Positions 16,512-25,708 of a DNA stretch of 64,000 nucleotides are shown piece after piece. The stretch covers positions 335,768-399,767 of the forward strand of contig JALHMI010000005.1 of assembly GCA_022844125.1 (NCBI GenBank), written 5' to 3'. How positions within the stretch are numbered: position 1 is the stretch's first letter; every line of letters begins with the position of its first letter. The position numbers were made by a program, and so were the translations under genes. Source of the stretch: Pirellulales bacterium. GTDB taxonomy: Bacteria; Planctomycetota; Planctomycetia; Pirellulales; PALSA-1355. The notes under the pieces are model-generated. The model was not told where the DNA came from and searched no databases. It saw only the letters and a list, made by a program, of their open reading frames with translations.

Positions 16512-17288
16512 TCATTCCTCGGAGGGCGTGTCAGTCTCCAGCTTCTCCGGGCCGGTGGCTTCTGCAAGTTCCTTCATTCGTGCCGTAAAGGCATCTCGAG
16601 TTGTGATGGCCTCCGCGTGCACTTTATCCTGCTCGGCCTTAAACCACCCATAGAAGTCCTCGATCTTTTGCTTGTACTGAGCAAAGACATCAACAAGATC
16701 GATATTGTTTCCTGCATTCGCAATGAACTTCTTAGCATCGGATGGCCAACCCGAGAATTTGTCCACCTCGGCTTTACTGATCGGAATACTCCACGTGATC
16801 CCGCGGGTTCCGAATTCGAGACCAAGGCCGACGAAGACCAGGGGCAATCTTACGTGTTGACAGAACTGCCTCAGACCAATCACGAAACGCGCCAGGGGGT
16901 CCGTGCTGAAACGCTTGTTGATCTCCTCCTGGTATTTGTCGATCGCACCAGACTCTTTGTACATCTCGTTGTAGAACACGCGCGTCGTATCCACCAACGT
17001 CATTGCGCCGGCCGTGACGTTGTGCATCAACCTAGTAATCTCAACGAGGTATTCCTCGACCCATTGAGAAGTCTGCATCCTGTAGAGCACCTCTTTGTGG
17101 TCTTTGGGCCGTAGCTCCTCGATATATCGCTCCCATTCCCCGTAGTTCCGATGAAACACGCTCAGCGACAATTCGAAGACCTTGATCTTTGTCAGTGTTT
17201 TACACGCATCAGACTCTCGCCACGCTTCGACAACCTCAATCCGCGTGAGCATCTTCTTGAGTCGTTCATCGAGTTCAGGTGTCGTCAC
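16512..17288 (-). CDS. hypothetical protein between terminase subunits
   Basis: From a GTG at 17288 (14-base overlap with the terminase small subunit end) the product is 258 residues; a longer start at 17336 would overlap by 62 bases. The protein is helical and soluble, with WERYIEELRPKDHKEVLY and LRQFCQHVRLPLVFVGLGLEF as its most ordered parts. No family recognised. Its place between the two terminase subunits suggests it was added as an accessory gene. Confidence 0.5.
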   Translation of the reverse strand: MTTPELDERLKKMLTRIEVVEAWRESDACKTLTKIKVFELSLSVFHRNYGEWERYIEELRPKDHKEVLYRMQTSQWVEEYLVEITRLMHNVTAGAMTLVDTTRVFYNEMYKESGAIDKYQEEINKRFSTDPLARFVIGLRQFCQHVRLPLVFVGLGLEFGTRGITWSIPISKAEVDKFSGWPSDAKKFIANAGNNIDLVDVFAQYKQKIEDFYGWFKAEQDKVHAEAITTRDAFTARMKELAEATGPEKLETDTPSEE

Positions 17289-17895
17289 GATTTTTTCCTT
17301 CTTGCAGCATGTTCGCAGCCAATTCAGCAGCCCCATCTTTCGAGACCTTTACGGTGTGATCAATGTGCTGCGGATTCTTCCAACCAAAGTTGGAAAGCCC
17401 AAATATGGTTTTGGCCGGGGGAACTCGATTTCTGTGCAGCTCCTCTTCAAGTTCGCGTTCGATCCTGAGATACGCGTTTTTTATAGGGCCGGAAAACTCG
17501 TCACGCTCGCCATAGCTTTTGACTGTTTCCTTCTCACAATCAAGCCAAAGGGCAAGTCCCGTGACCGTCGGAGTGATTCGCTCCTTCAGCTTCCCTGAAA
17601 TAAGTAGGCAACCACGCGTCGGAAGGTTGTATTCGTCGAGCACTCTGCCGCGGCACTCCTTGCAACGAGTAACAATTACAGCCTTCTTCTCCTCCCACTC
17701 GAACGTCTCGCCGTGCGTGTATTGTCGAGTGTCTTCTTCTCGTTCACATTCGATGAAGTAGGACTCAATTGACGCCGCCAGTTCCGCTGCATCTTTGAAT
17801 TTTAGCGGTCTTCCGCATTCGCAGTACGCCTCGGCGACCACGCCAGCAACTTTCTTGGGTTTGCAACAACGGCCGCAGAGATTTACCTCATCCAT
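17275..17895 (-). CDS. terminase small subunit with N-terminal zinc motifs
   Basis: The 206-residue protein contains the family signature TVTGLALWLDCEKETVKSY, GPIKNAYLRIERELEEEL and TIFGLSNFGWKN (residues about 105-175), as in small terminases that recognise packaging sites. The N-terminal 100 residues are unusual: CGRCCKPKKVAGVVAEAYCECG and RCKECRGRVL look like zinc-binding knuckles. It starts the packaging module, upstream of the terminase large gene. Confidence 0.8.
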   Translation of the reverse strand: MDEVNLCGRCCKPKKVAGVVAEAYCECGRPLKFKDAAELAASIESYFIECEREEDTRQYTHGETFEWEEKKAVIVTRCKECRGRVLDEYNLPTRGCLLISGKLKERITPTVTGLALWLDCEKETVKSYGERDEFSGPIKNAYLRIERELEEELHRNRVPPAKTIFGLSNFGWKNPQHIDHTVKVSKDGAAELAANMLQEGKNRDDT

Positions 17896-17927
17896 GCCAC
17901 GACTCTACGCCACATCCGACAAAGGAA

Positions 17928-18383
17928 TCAACAACTCTTCAGGGCACTCGCTTTGGTGGTTTGCCGGTCAGCAAGTAGGCGCCGAACCCGTCCTTCGATC
18001 ATCGGATCGATCGCCTTGAGGCAATCTGCGATGTCCCGCAGGTCGTCATCCGACATCTGCTCAAGCTCCTCGGTTGCATGCAACATGCTCCGCGCAAAGC
18101 CTGCGATCGCCTTCGGATGCACCTTGGGGTGCTTCAATCGAATGAAGTCGCGCAGCCCGAGAGCTTCGCGAATCAATTGGAGAAATACTCTAGTTGGGTC
18201 ATGCACCAAGTGCTCGTCCATGAGCCATTTGCTTCCCTCGTCCATCGCCGCCAGAACCGAAGCCAAATCAATACGACCGAGTGCAAGCACATTCTCGGCG
18301 GTCATGGCTTTCGCGTTCAGGGCATCCAACATTTCCTGGAATGCACGCACCTGACGCAGGCGTTGCTTCTCGACATAGTTCAT
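17928..18383 (-). CDS. hypothetical helical protein, 151 aa
   Basis: ATG at 18383 is preferred over 18407 (an 8-residue extension). The protein is helical throughout (MNYVEKQRLRQVRAFQEML, LIREALGLRDFIRLKHPKV). No domain recognised. It lies between the small terminase and secreted protein genes and is probably part of the same leftward transcript. Confidence 0.5.
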   Translation of the reverse strand: MNYVEKQRLRQVRAFQEMLDALNAKAMTAENVLALGRIDLASVLAAMDEGSKWLMDEHLVHDPTRVFLQLIREALGLRDFIRLKHPKVHPKAIAGFARSMLHATEELEQMSDDDLRDIADCLKAIDPMIEGRVRRLLADRQTTKASALKSC

Positions 18384-18413
18384 GATGTCCTCCTTTGACG
18401 AATCCACTTTTGA

Positions 18414-19049
18414 TTAGCCACCCCATTCCGGCGGTCGCATCCCATACAGGCAAAACACTTCCCAACGTTTCTTCCAAAGCAAGGATCGCCGGCGTCGTGA
18501 TGCCTCCGAATTCCCGAATAACTCAGGAAGCGCGCCGCGGTTGTTCATGTCCGGCAACTGGCGGAGCTTAAACCCGTACTGCTGATTCAGTTGCGGGACC
18601 GTCATGCCGCTGCCAATCCTGTCGTACCATATCCGCTCGTATTCGAGCAATTGTTCTATGTTTCGCTCGAAGCCACGCGGCCCATCCTCTGGCAAGAGAA
18701 CCTTATCCACACGATGAACCCAGGACTTTGCGGGCGCCACGCCGGTTGGCGGTCCAGAAATATCACTGATTGATCCGGGATGACGCGTGCGTTCCTCGAA
18801 CTCGATTGTCCAAATTGAGCCCTCTACTGCTCGATCGGCTGGGATCACGATCTGATATGCGCTGCCACGGGTTCTGCCGCGAATCGGGGATGGATCTCCT
18901 GCACGCTTCGCCAGAACCGATAGTCCGAGCGGCTGTTGAAACTCCGAGAGGTCTTCTTTCAGAATCCGGCCATGGATCAAGTACACATCTTGGGCATGGG
19001 CCGTGCCAACCAACAAACATACGAGGACAAAGACTAAGCGGCGCATCAT
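18414..19049 (-). CDS. putative exported protein
   Basis: From an ATG at 19049 (GAGG about 9 bases upstream) the 211-residue product has a signal peptide (MMRRLVFVLVCLLVGTAHAQ, cut after AHA) and a secreted domain. The mature part is mixed with aromatic residues and no cysteines pairing. It follows the membrane protein at 19072-19983 by 22 bases and may form a pair with it. Role in a phage is unclear; a lysogenic conversion factor acting at the envelope is possible. Confidence 0.55.
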   Translation of the reverse strand: MMRRLVFVLVCLLVGTAHAQDVYLIHGRILKEDLSEFQQPLGLSVLAKRAGDPSPIRGRTRGSAYQIVIPADRAVEGSIWTIEFEERTRHPGSISDISGPPTGVAPAKSWVHRVDKVLLPEDGPRGFERNIEQLLEYERIWYDRIGSGMTVPQLNQQYGFKLRQLPDMNNRGALPELFGNSEASRRRRSLLWKKRWEVFCLYGMRPPEWGG

Positions 19050-19071
19050 GTTGTGGTTCCTCACTAGCCAA

Positions 19072-19983
19072 TCATTTTTTTATCATGTCAATAGTAAATC
19101 CCTCCTGGAAAGACTCGGGCTTCGCTCCTGGCCTGCGCTCGATTGCAACAACCACACGATCACGTGGTTCAAGCGTCGGCAACTCAACATCGAGTCGATA
19201 CTCTGCCGAACTGGTGTCTCGGTATATCGCAAACGGTATCGCCGTCAGCGAGCCATCGGTTGTTCGCTCGATCCACCCAAAAAAATGCGCCAGCGGCGGC
19301 TCGCTTCGGCTGTAGTCCGCACCGTGCGCTTCGATCGACATCACGTTGATGACGTACATCCCGCCAGCGGTCTTCCACTCGACGTGAGGTGCCCCCTCTA
19401 AAATCACGGAATGCCACTGCTGCGATTGATCACTGATTCCTGCGAGGGACGCTTTGAACATCGTACGTTTGGCGACTTCTCGCCGCCCGTCCGGTGTTCC
19501 CTTCAGTCCTTCCGTCGTTTCCTCGAAGTAATTTCGAGCGGCCCGTACACCGAGACGGAGAGAACTCAGGGGTGCTGCCGGTGGCCGCTCCGCCGTAGGC
19601 GTGGGCAAGATATAGGAGCGCAACGGCATAGGAACGTCGAAAAACGTACTCGTTGTGATTAGAACGGCGACCACGCTCAAGAGCCCTAAGCTAAACCAAA
19701 CGGCTGCGATGGCTGGCCGTGTCAATGTGGTCTTTGGCAGTTGCGAGGCACGAAAAGCGACAACGAGCGCCAGAAATGGGATGCAGCATAGAGCCGCCCC
19801 AAGAATGGTCACGGGCCAGGGAAGTCCTAACTGCCAACCGCCAGCAAGCACCAAAACGGCCACTACTGCTATTAAGCTAGGCGCCAACCATGTGTGCTCT
19901 CGGACTATCTCGACCACGAGGCCCAGCGCACCAGAGGTAGGCTTGGCGCCGTCGCTCGTTTCTGTTGGTTGTTCTTCAGTCAT
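19072..19983 (-). CDS. membrane protein with three predicted TM helices
   Basis: Starting at the ATG at 19983 (303 residues), the protein has an N-terminal cytosolic tail, then three hydrophobic helices (about residues 35-55, 58-80, 95-115) and a C-terminal domain of about 175 residues facing outward or inward (topology not decided). The C-terminal half contains HSVILEGAPHVEWKTAGGMY and HFFGWIERTTDGS, which are not recognised. It precedes a gene for an exported protein. Confidence 0.55.
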   Translation of the reverse strand: MTEEQPTETSDGAKPTSGALGLVVEIVREHTWLAPSLIAVVAVLVLAGGWQLGLPWPVTILGAALCCIPFLALVVAFRASQLPKTTLTRPAIAAVWFSLGLLSVVAVLITTSTFFDVPMPLRSYILPTPTAERPPAAPLSSLRLGVRAARNYFEETTEGLKGTPDGRREVAKRTMFKASLAGISDQSQQWHSVILEGAPHVEWKTAGGMYVINVMSIEAHGADYSRSEPPLAHFFGWIERTTDGSLTAIPFAIYRDTSSAEYRLDVELPTLEPRDRVVVAIERRPGAKPESFQEGFTIDMIKK

Positions 19984-20081
19984 TGGGGGTTTTCTCCAGC
20001 CGAAGATCTTATACCGTCTAGAGCTGCCCCTCAATCCCGGGGGTATTGCCTAACACTGAGTCGCGATCAGGCCCGCGAATA

Positions 20082-20681
20082 TCAGCTAGGACGCACAAAC
20101 TGACGCACTCGCATGAACCGCTCGAATTCAGTTTCCTTGACCATCTGAGGTGGCTCTTTGCGTTCGAGGGCGTTCCACCAGGGAACTATCCCTCGCGGCC
20201 CGGTATAAATTGGTTCTGGCTCAGGTTCTGGCTCCGGGATGCTGTAGGTGACTTCCCAATAGAGCGTATCAACGCGGACATCTTCATTCTGGTTGATCGA
20301 ACCAGCAATCAGATGGGTCTGAGCGAGAGCCGCAAATTGAGCTTGCGTCCACTGGCCGGTGAAGGTGACCGAGTCCCACGTTCGGCTCGACCTTGACGGC
20401 AACAACTGTGAAGGCAGAACGTCGGCTCCAATTCCGACTGCAATACGCAAGCTGCCGCCTTCGGTGTAATGGTACAGCCAGGCAGTGATCCCAGTGATGT
20501 TGTCGACGCCCGGATTCGACATGCCGTAAAGCTGGGTCTCGTGGTCATCGTTCTTGTTCGCGACAATCATCGTGCCGTTGCCGACCGCGGGTTGAAGAAT
20601 CTCTTCATTGATTGAAGTGTAGGGATTGCTTTGCCACAGGGCGTTTCCGTTGCTCGACGGACGGGAGATGGCGATGGGCAT
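20082..20681 (-). CDS. putative phage structural/appendage protein, 199 aa
   Basis: The ATG at 20681 shares its A with the upstream TGA (TGATG). The N-terminal half is beta-rich and Gly/Thr-rich, and the C-terminal tail has a short Pro-Glu repeat (PEPEPEPEP) followed by YTGPRGIVPWWNALE. It belongs to a tight group of four genes (20.1-22.8 kb) with beta-rich products, likely tail-tip or virion appendage proteins that bind the host surface. Confidence 0.6.
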   Translation of the reverse strand: MPIAISRPSSNGNALWQSNPYTSINEEILQPAVGNGTMIVANKNDDHETQLYGMSNPGVDNITGITAWLYHYTEGGSLRIAVGIGADVLPSQLLPSRSSRTWDSVTFTGQWTQAQFAALAQTHLIAGSINQNEDVRVDTLYWEVTYSIPEPEPEPEPIYTGPRGIVPWWNALERKEPPQMVKETEFERFMRVRQFVRPS

Positions 20682-21169
20682 CAGGATTTGTGCATGACAA
20701 CGACCTCTTCGTTTGCGGTATTTCTTTCCCGAACGATCCGGTCGTACTTCTGCGCCACGCTTGCCACGATCTTCGCTCTCGTCACGAATCCCATGTTTCC
20801 GAGCATGTCTTTCGGAAGCCGCACATCGTATTCCTTCACCCCGTGTCGGGCGCAATATTCGTCGGCCTTTGCGGTCCAGATGTCGAGGCCCGTCTCAATC
20901 GCAATATCCCCTGAACACCAGGCATTGGCTATGCGATACCGTCCAGTGCCGTTCTTGAAGAGCATTGTGATTCCGAGCTTGAAGCCGTCGCCGTAATAGA
21001 TCCACGCTTCGCAATCGATCTTGTCCCGTACGAAGTGGTAGACATCCTCGAGCGTGCGAGTCTGGTAGTGCTCGCGGACGGTTTTGAGCCCTTGGAGATA
21101 CTCCTCGCAGAGTGTTCGATCCTTCAGGGTAACCTGTACCCAGCCTATGTTGTGCTTGGAATCGGGCAT
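20681..21169 (-). CDS. hypothetical structural-region protein, 162 aa
   Basis: The ATG at 21169 overlaps the preceding TAA as TAATG. The protein is rich in charged and aromatic residues (VREHYQTRTLEDVYHFVRDKI, LDIWTAKADEYCARHGV) and appears alpha/beta. It sits between two beta-rich appendage proteins. It could be a tail-fibre assembly or attachment factor. No recognised family. Confidence 0.45.
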   Translation of the reverse strand: MPDSKHNIGWVQVTLKDRTLCEEYLQGLKTVREHYQTRTLEDVYHFVRDKIDCEAWIYYGDGFKLGITMLFKNGTGRYRIANAWCSGDIAIETGLDIWTAKADEYCARHGVKEYDVRLPKDMLGNMGFVTRAKIVASVAQKYDRIVRERNTANEEVVVMHKS

Positions 21170-21666
21170 TACTTCTTTACGATAACACGAACCTTGTCGT
21201 ATGAAAGCATCGGTCCGGGAGGACCTTGGCCATTGTCCGTCCCAACCCTGATCCGCACGTTCCATCCAGCCCCAAAATCGGCTGCACTCCATGAGCCCAC
21301 GAACGTAAGCGTGTATTCGTGGTACACCCCCGATGCATCATCGATTCCTGGTCCGATGAGTTGTTCTTCCGTCAATACTCCATTGATCTGCAATCGGAGG
21401 TTTCCAGGGATCGTAAAGTTCTGCTGTCGCTTCTGCCAAATTGTGACTCTAACCTCGGTCGCATCTATCTCGGGACTCGACAGTGGCCACCACTCAACCT
21501 CATTGTCATCGTCTTTTGATGCCACGACGGGATCATTGTCGAGAGACAGCAGTTTCGTGTACTCGTGCACGCTCCAGACACCTGCACCGTTGCCGGTTGG
21601 AAACACCTCGACGCCTGGATCACCCGCCGATGCGCGTAGCCTGCGCATGAGAATCGGGATCTGCAT
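21169..21666 (-). CDS. beta-rich appendage protein, 165 aa
   Basis: The product starts MQIPILMRRLRASAGDPG, a motif nearly shared by the next gene, and continues as a beta-sandwich-like domain (VTIWQKRQQNFTIPGNLRL, WSAADFGAGWNVRIRVGT). The shared start suggests a common anchoring peptide for several virion proteins. It lies within the four-gene appendage group. Confidence 0.55.
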   Translation of the reverse strand: MQIPILMRRLRASAGDPGVEVFPTGNGAGVWSVHEYTKLLSLDNDPVVASKDDDNEVEWWPLSSPEIDATEVRVTIWQKRQQNFTIPGNLRLQINGVLTEEQLIGPGIDDASGVYHEYTLTFVGSWSAADFGAGWNVRIRVGTDNGQGPPGPMLSYDKVRVIVKK

Positions 21667-22488
21667 CTATTGAAGCGGCGGATTGTAAACTTTCCATTTC
21701 GCAATGTCGTCTTCGCCGACGAGCGTTGAGCAGATCACCGGCTGATAGATTTGCCCCGTGAAGTTGACGCTCGGCCATGAGACGTTTCTTGCTCCGATAC
21801 TCAGGTTGTAGTTGGCATTCCCTGTTCCCAGGTCCGTATTTGGCGTCCCTGCCGTGGGCGTATTGTTATTGAGCTGCACGGAGATTTGATTGGCTCCCAC
21901 TCCTCCGAGACGAACGACCACTGTATTAAAGTTCGTGTTGTTGGCAACCGCCGATGTCACAATACTCAAGGGACGTGCAACAGATTGTTTGTCGATACCG
22001 AATTCAATCGCCCCAGTGCCACCGACGACACGCAGATAAAATCCATTGAGCTGCCCACCGCCTCCTTGGAAACCACAGTTATCCAGAAGCATTCCTCCAT
22101 CACCGACATTGTTCAATTTGAATCCAACCATGATGGTTCCGATTCCAAGCGTGTGAATGCTGTTGAATGATCCCATCGTGTTCTGAGCGCGCATTGCTCG
22201 GACCGTCGCGGCGATGTTTCCAAACAGCAACGAGCCGTCCGCTTGCACAAACGGTCGTCGGGTCGATGCCTCAGCATCAATGTCGAGGTTCTGAATTGCT
22301 TCGTCGACGTGAAAGATTTCATCCCCCGCCGCCGTCGCTTTCGTTGTCTCGCCATCGTCCGTCGACATGCTAGCGAGCAAATGCGTCGGAACCCATATGC
22401 CCACACCAGGAATGTCAGCAGGCATCCAAGCTGCGGCCAAAGTGCTTGGGGCTCGCAATCGCCGCATCAGGATCGGCACGTTCACCAT
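21667..22488 (-). CDS. concanavalin A-like (LamG-type) appendage protein
   Basis: From ATG 22488 (273 residues; TTG at 22491 adds one) the protein has the N-terminal VPILMRRLRAP motif, then about 200 residues resembling a concanavalin A-like lectin/LamG domain: GGQLNGFYLRVVGGTGAIEFG, VVVRLGGVGANQISVQLNNN, NLSIGARNVSWPSVNFTGQI. Such domains in phage bind cell-surface glycans. It ends near the upstream gene with a short tail. Confidence 0.65.
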   Translation of the reverse strand: MVNVPILMRRLRAPSTLAAAWMPADIPGVGIWVPTHLLASMSTDDGETTKATAAGDEIFHVDEAIQNLDIDAEASTRRPFVQADGSLLFGNIAATVRAMRAQNTMGSFNSIHTLGIGTIMVGFKLNNVGDGGMLLDNCGFQGGGGQLNGFYLRVVGGTGAIEFGIDKQSVARPLSIVTSAVANNTNFNTVVVRLGGVGANQISVQLNNNTPTAGTPNTDLGTGNANYNLSIGARNVSWPSVNFTGQIYQPVICSTLVGEDDIAKWKVYNPPLQ

Positions 22489-22497
22489 CAAGCCGGC

Positions 22498-22809
22498 TTA
22501 CGTGTAGAGGCGACAGAAAACCGTCGTGGATTCGCCGGATGCGCAGATGAACTTTACGTCGCTGATGTTTCCCAATGGGATGAACAGGCGTTCCTTGCTC
22601 TCCAGCTCGTCGCCGTTCCCGGCTTCACCGGACGTTGGCGTTGTGCCGTCAGTTCGAAAGTAGGCGGACTTTGAACCCTTGTTTTTAAATTCAAGGTATT
22701 CGGCGCCGGCAGTGTCGAGATTCACAACCGGATCATCATCAATCGTGAGCGTGAGTTCGGTGATTCGATGTTTGCGAACACCTGGAATTCCATCGATTGG
22801 ATCGGCCAT
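22498..22809 (-). CDS. small phage structural protein, 103 aa
   Basis: A 103-residue beta-rich acidic protein (RITELTLTIDDDPVVNLD, GAEYLEFKNKGSKSAYFRTD, SKERLFIPLGNISDVKFIC) resembling small structural or decoration proteins near tail appendages. It is the rightmost of the appendage group, followed by about 340 bases without a confident gene. Confidence 0.55.
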   Translation of the reverse strand: MADPIDGIPGVRKHRITELTLTIDDDPVVNLDTAGAEYLEFKNKGSKSAYFRTDGTTPTSGEAGNGDELESKERLFIPLGNISDVKFICASGESTTVFCRLYT

Positions 22810-22884
22810 GACGAGAGAGGGGAACTGTCGCGTCCATCATATCACAGGTTCCCCATCACACTGGCCAGTGGTTATCGCGATGGG

Positions 22885-23127
22885 TCATGCGCTCGCTGAT
22901 GCAGTGAAGGCGTGGTGACCTCCAGGGTCCCACCAGGTCGAGCGGTTCAGATCGGCACGAGCGCGAAGAAGAAATCCCCAGGCTGCCGTCGGTCGACGAA
23001 CACAGACCGAAGTCTGCCAAAGCCCGCAAGACGGGCGATCGGCGGTGACAAACAGGCGAGTAGGCCAGTGTGAAGGGGCTGTGTGATTCTCCGCCATTGA
23101 TCCATCCGCTGCATCGGTCAGCAGCAT
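22885..23127 (-). CDS. doubtful short ORF, 80 aa
   Basis: This is the only open frame filling the gap between 22810 and 23146. The product from the ATG at 23127 has no recognised motif, no convincing ribosome site and low-complexity Arg/Ser/Trp composition. I give it low weight; the gap may be noncoding and could hold the promoter for the appendage genes. Confidence 0.15.
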   Translation of the reverse strand: MLLTDAADGSMAENHTAPSHWPTRLFVTADRPSCGLWQTSVCVRRPTAAWGFLLRARADLNRSTWWDPGGHHAFTASASA

Positions 23128-23146
23128 AGCACGGCACACTTTTGAG

Positions 23147-23374
23147 CTACGGGCTCGGCTTGATGATGTTCGAATCATCGGTCGGATAGAAGCTCTTCAC
23201 GCGGCGGAAGACGGAGAACTCTGGCTTCTCCTCGACGAGTTCTTCCAGGTAGAAGGCAAGGCCTCGGCCGTGTAAAGTTCCCCAAAACTGCTCGGCATCT
23301 TTTTTGTTTTTGAAGTATGCGGCGTGGGCCACGCCGCCTGCGTCCAGGTATTCGATCACGTATCGTTGATTCAT
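23147..23374 (-). CDS. small protein, 75 aa, downstream of Type III R gene
   Basis: The 75-residue product (MNQRYVIEYLDAGGVAHAAYF...) is alpha/beta with a C-terminal Lys-rich tail. It follows the res gene by 10 bases in the same direction, so it is likely co-transcribed with the restriction system. Function unknown. Confidence 0.6.
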   Translation of the reverse strand: MNQRYVIEYLDAGGVAHAAYFKNKKDAEQFWGTLHGRGLAFYLEELVEEKPEFSVFRRVKSFYPTDDSNIIKPSP

Positions 23375-23383
23375 AGGTCCACC

Positions 23384-25708
23384 TTACAGGTTTGCATCCA
23401 AAGCGGCCGCGATTGCCTCAGCCGGATTCTTACAGTGCTTGTTGCGAATGACGCCACCCCGCCCGAGATACCAGACCGTGTTGCCCTCGGCTGAAATTTG
23501 TTCACCGGGGTCGCGCCATTTCCCCAACGTCAGCAGTCTCACGACGACCTGCCGCTTGTCGTTTTCGTCTCGAATGTCGAGAAGTTTGCGTCCTGCTTGC
23601 TGGCCGATCAGATGCTCGCCCTTGGGATCGAGGCAATACACCAGGTCGTCTTTCCACACGATAAAATCGGGAAAGAAATTAAAAGTATCGCCCGCCTGAA
23701 GCAGCGGAATCGAATAGCCACCGTTCGAGGGATTACGGACCCACGGATATTTGAGCGAATCGATCGCGCGAGCGAAGGGACGCTCAAAGTCTTTCAGATC
23801 GCTATAGCCACGGTGCAACGAGTACTTGAACGTGTCGTGATCCTTGGGCTTGAGCAGCACCGGCCCTACGGTGTACGGGTTTCCTTCCTCAAACGAAAGC
23901 TCACTGTTTTCGAGATACACTTCGACCAGCTTCCGTGCTTCGTCTGCAAGAATACCAGCGGCGCTGCTCGTCATTTCGATCCGTGCGTCGAAACGTGAAT
24001 CGGCCCAATCCATCGTCATGCTGGCGCGAGGATAGAGCGACTGGACAGCACGGCGGACAATCCAGCGGGCCATGACTCGGTTGCTGTGGGCCATTTCCTC
24101 GACGACGACCGGCACTTCCACTTCACCGGCACCTACGTCGTGGATTGCTCGCAAACGTTCGCCCCGTCCCGTCGTAATCCGGCTCTCTTCGCGGAAGTCA
24201 GGAATCCGGGTAATGGCCTCGAAGATCGGCTCGTGCTTCGTAATGACGTGGATTTCCGGAATGGTGCGAACTTCCTTCGGTTCGACGCGACTGCGGTCAC
24301 GGTCCCGAGGATCAGCGTATGCATCGAGACGAATCTCCGGCATCTCAGCCATGATCTTTCGCTGAACAACTTCGAGAATCTCCGGAAACACTTGCCGGTT
24401 ATCGATACGAATGTAGAAGTCGCCCGTGTTCAGATCGGGATCAGGATAGTGCTTGGCTCCAGGCTGACGTAGCACGCGACCGATCACCTGCTCAACCTGA
24501 ATCGACGAGCCCATGCTCTTGTCGATGTACGCGAAGCAGCAGGCCGGATCGTCCCAGCCTTCTTGCAGGCTTTGATTGAAAATAATATGCCGATAGTTAC
24601 CGGCACTGAATACCGCGAAATCGTCTTCGCCACCGGAGAAATGAATAAACTCGGCCGGGGGCGGGAACGCCCGACGGTCAAACTTGAGGTCGCAGTACAC
24701 TGCAATCTCTTCAGGCGGGATGCCTTTGGTTTCAACGAGATAGCGCCAGATTAATATCGGCGGGGCCTTGCGATCCTTGAACGCGGCCGAGGCATTGTCC
24801 GGCCGACCATCTTCTTGCGAAATATTCGTGCGGCAAACGTAAATCGCCTTCGGTAGAAATCCCGTCCGGAGCTTCTTGGCTTTCTTCGTAACAATCGACA
24901 TGGCTTCAATCATGTCGTTCAAGGCCGACTCCATGATCGTCGCATAGCCGCCGATAATGATTTGCTTCTTCACTAGCCCGCGTTTCACAACATCCTTGCT
25001 GTTCACGCTCGTCACAAGGTCTTCGTCTGACCAGCCGTACTCACGCAGGCGATTGATCAATCGAGCCAGCCGTTGCGGGTTCCGCATCGTCGCACTGGCG
25101 ACCAGGATGATATCTGGTTCCAATTCGAGCAGCAGCTCAGTTTGCTGGTCTGAAAGATTGTGGCCTTCGTCATAGACGACAATAAGCGGCCGTCGCACAC
25201 CGTTCGTAGCCGGACGGTTCTTGATCAAATCCCACAGCGATTCACTGCCACGGTCCTCGTGGACCTGATGCACGCGAAGCGAGCCGTCCTCTTTATCCTT
25301 CTGATTAAAGCTGCCCACGGTCGACATGGCGATGATGGGCGTCGTCGTATCCCAAATCTCCGAGGGAGTCAGGTCGGACAGCGAGCAAAGAACGAAACCT
25401 TCAACGATGTGGGCATATTTTCCACCACCTTGGAAATTTGCGTGCGTCTGCTCGACGACGGCCTTCGCTTTCGAAATCCAAAGCACGAGGGGCTCGCCCC
25501 CCTTGACCGCCGTACGGAGTTGGGCCACAGCATCAGCCAAGATTGGCGTCTTACCGGCACCTGGCAGAGCCGACAGAGCCTGGTAGTACGGCACTGCCCA
25601 TTCGGCAAATTCCATCGGTCGACGCCGGTCAGCAGCAAGCTTGCGATAGCGGGCGACGATTTGGTCTGAAGCCTCGGTCTGAAAACCGAACAGTTCAATG
25701 CTGGCCAT
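23384..25708 (-). CDS. res: Type III restriction enzyme, Res subunit
   Basis: The 774-residue protein is a superfamily 2 helicase-nuclease. Motif I PGAGKTP is at residues 49-55, motif II is DEGH at 181-184, motif III SATM at 206-209, motif VI QVIGRVLRQPG in the second RecA domain, and a PD-(D/E)XK nuclease near the C-terminus (FFPDFIVWKDDLVYCLDPKG, ending about residue 698). With the Mod subunit it would cut DNA at a distance from two unmethylated asymmetric sites while hydrolysing ATP. It starts where the mod gene stops (shared base at 25708), so the two are one operon. Confidence 0.93.
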   Translation of the reverse strand: MASIELFGFQTEASDQIVARYRKLAADRRRPMEFAEWAVPYYQALSALPGAGKTPILADAVAQLRTAVKGGEPLVLWISKAKAVVEQTHANFQGGGKYAHIVEGFVLCSLSDLTPSEIWDTTTPIIAMSTVGSFNQKDKEDGSLRVHQVHEDRGSESLWDLIKNRPATNGVRRPLIVVYDEGHNLSDQQTELLLELEPDIILVASATMRNPQRLARLINRLREYGWSDEDLVTSVNSKDVVKRGLVKKQIIIGGYATIMESALNDMIEAMSIVTKKAKKLRTGFLPKAIYVCRTNISQEDGRPDNASAAFKDRKAPPILIWRYLVETKGIPPEEIAVYCDLKFDRRAFPPPAEFIHFSGGEDDFAVFSAGNYRHIIFNQSLQEGWDDPACCFAYIDKSMGSSIQVEQVIGRVLRQPGAKHYPDPDLNTGDFYIRIDNRQVFPEILEVVQRKIMAEMPEIRLDAYADPRDRDRSRVEPKEVRTIPEIHVITKHEPIFEAITRIPDFREESRITTGRGERLRAIHDVGAGEVEVPVVVEEMAHSNRVMARWIVRRAVQSLYPRASMTMDWADSRFDARIEMTSSAAGILADEARKLVEVYLENSELSFEEGNPYTVGPVLLKPKDHDTFKYSLHRGYSDLKDFERPFARAIDSLKYPWVRNPSNGGYSIPLLQAGDTFNFFPDFIVWKDDLVYCLDPKGEHLIGQQAGRKLLDIRDENDKRQVVVRLLTLGKWRDPGEQISAEGNTVWYLGRGGVIRNKHCKNPAEAIAAALDANL

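Noticed and set aside
22856-23137. Rival frame for the 22.8-23.1 kb gap
   Set aside because: Both minus-strand frames are open but neither has a family or ribosome site; only one was listed, with low confidence.
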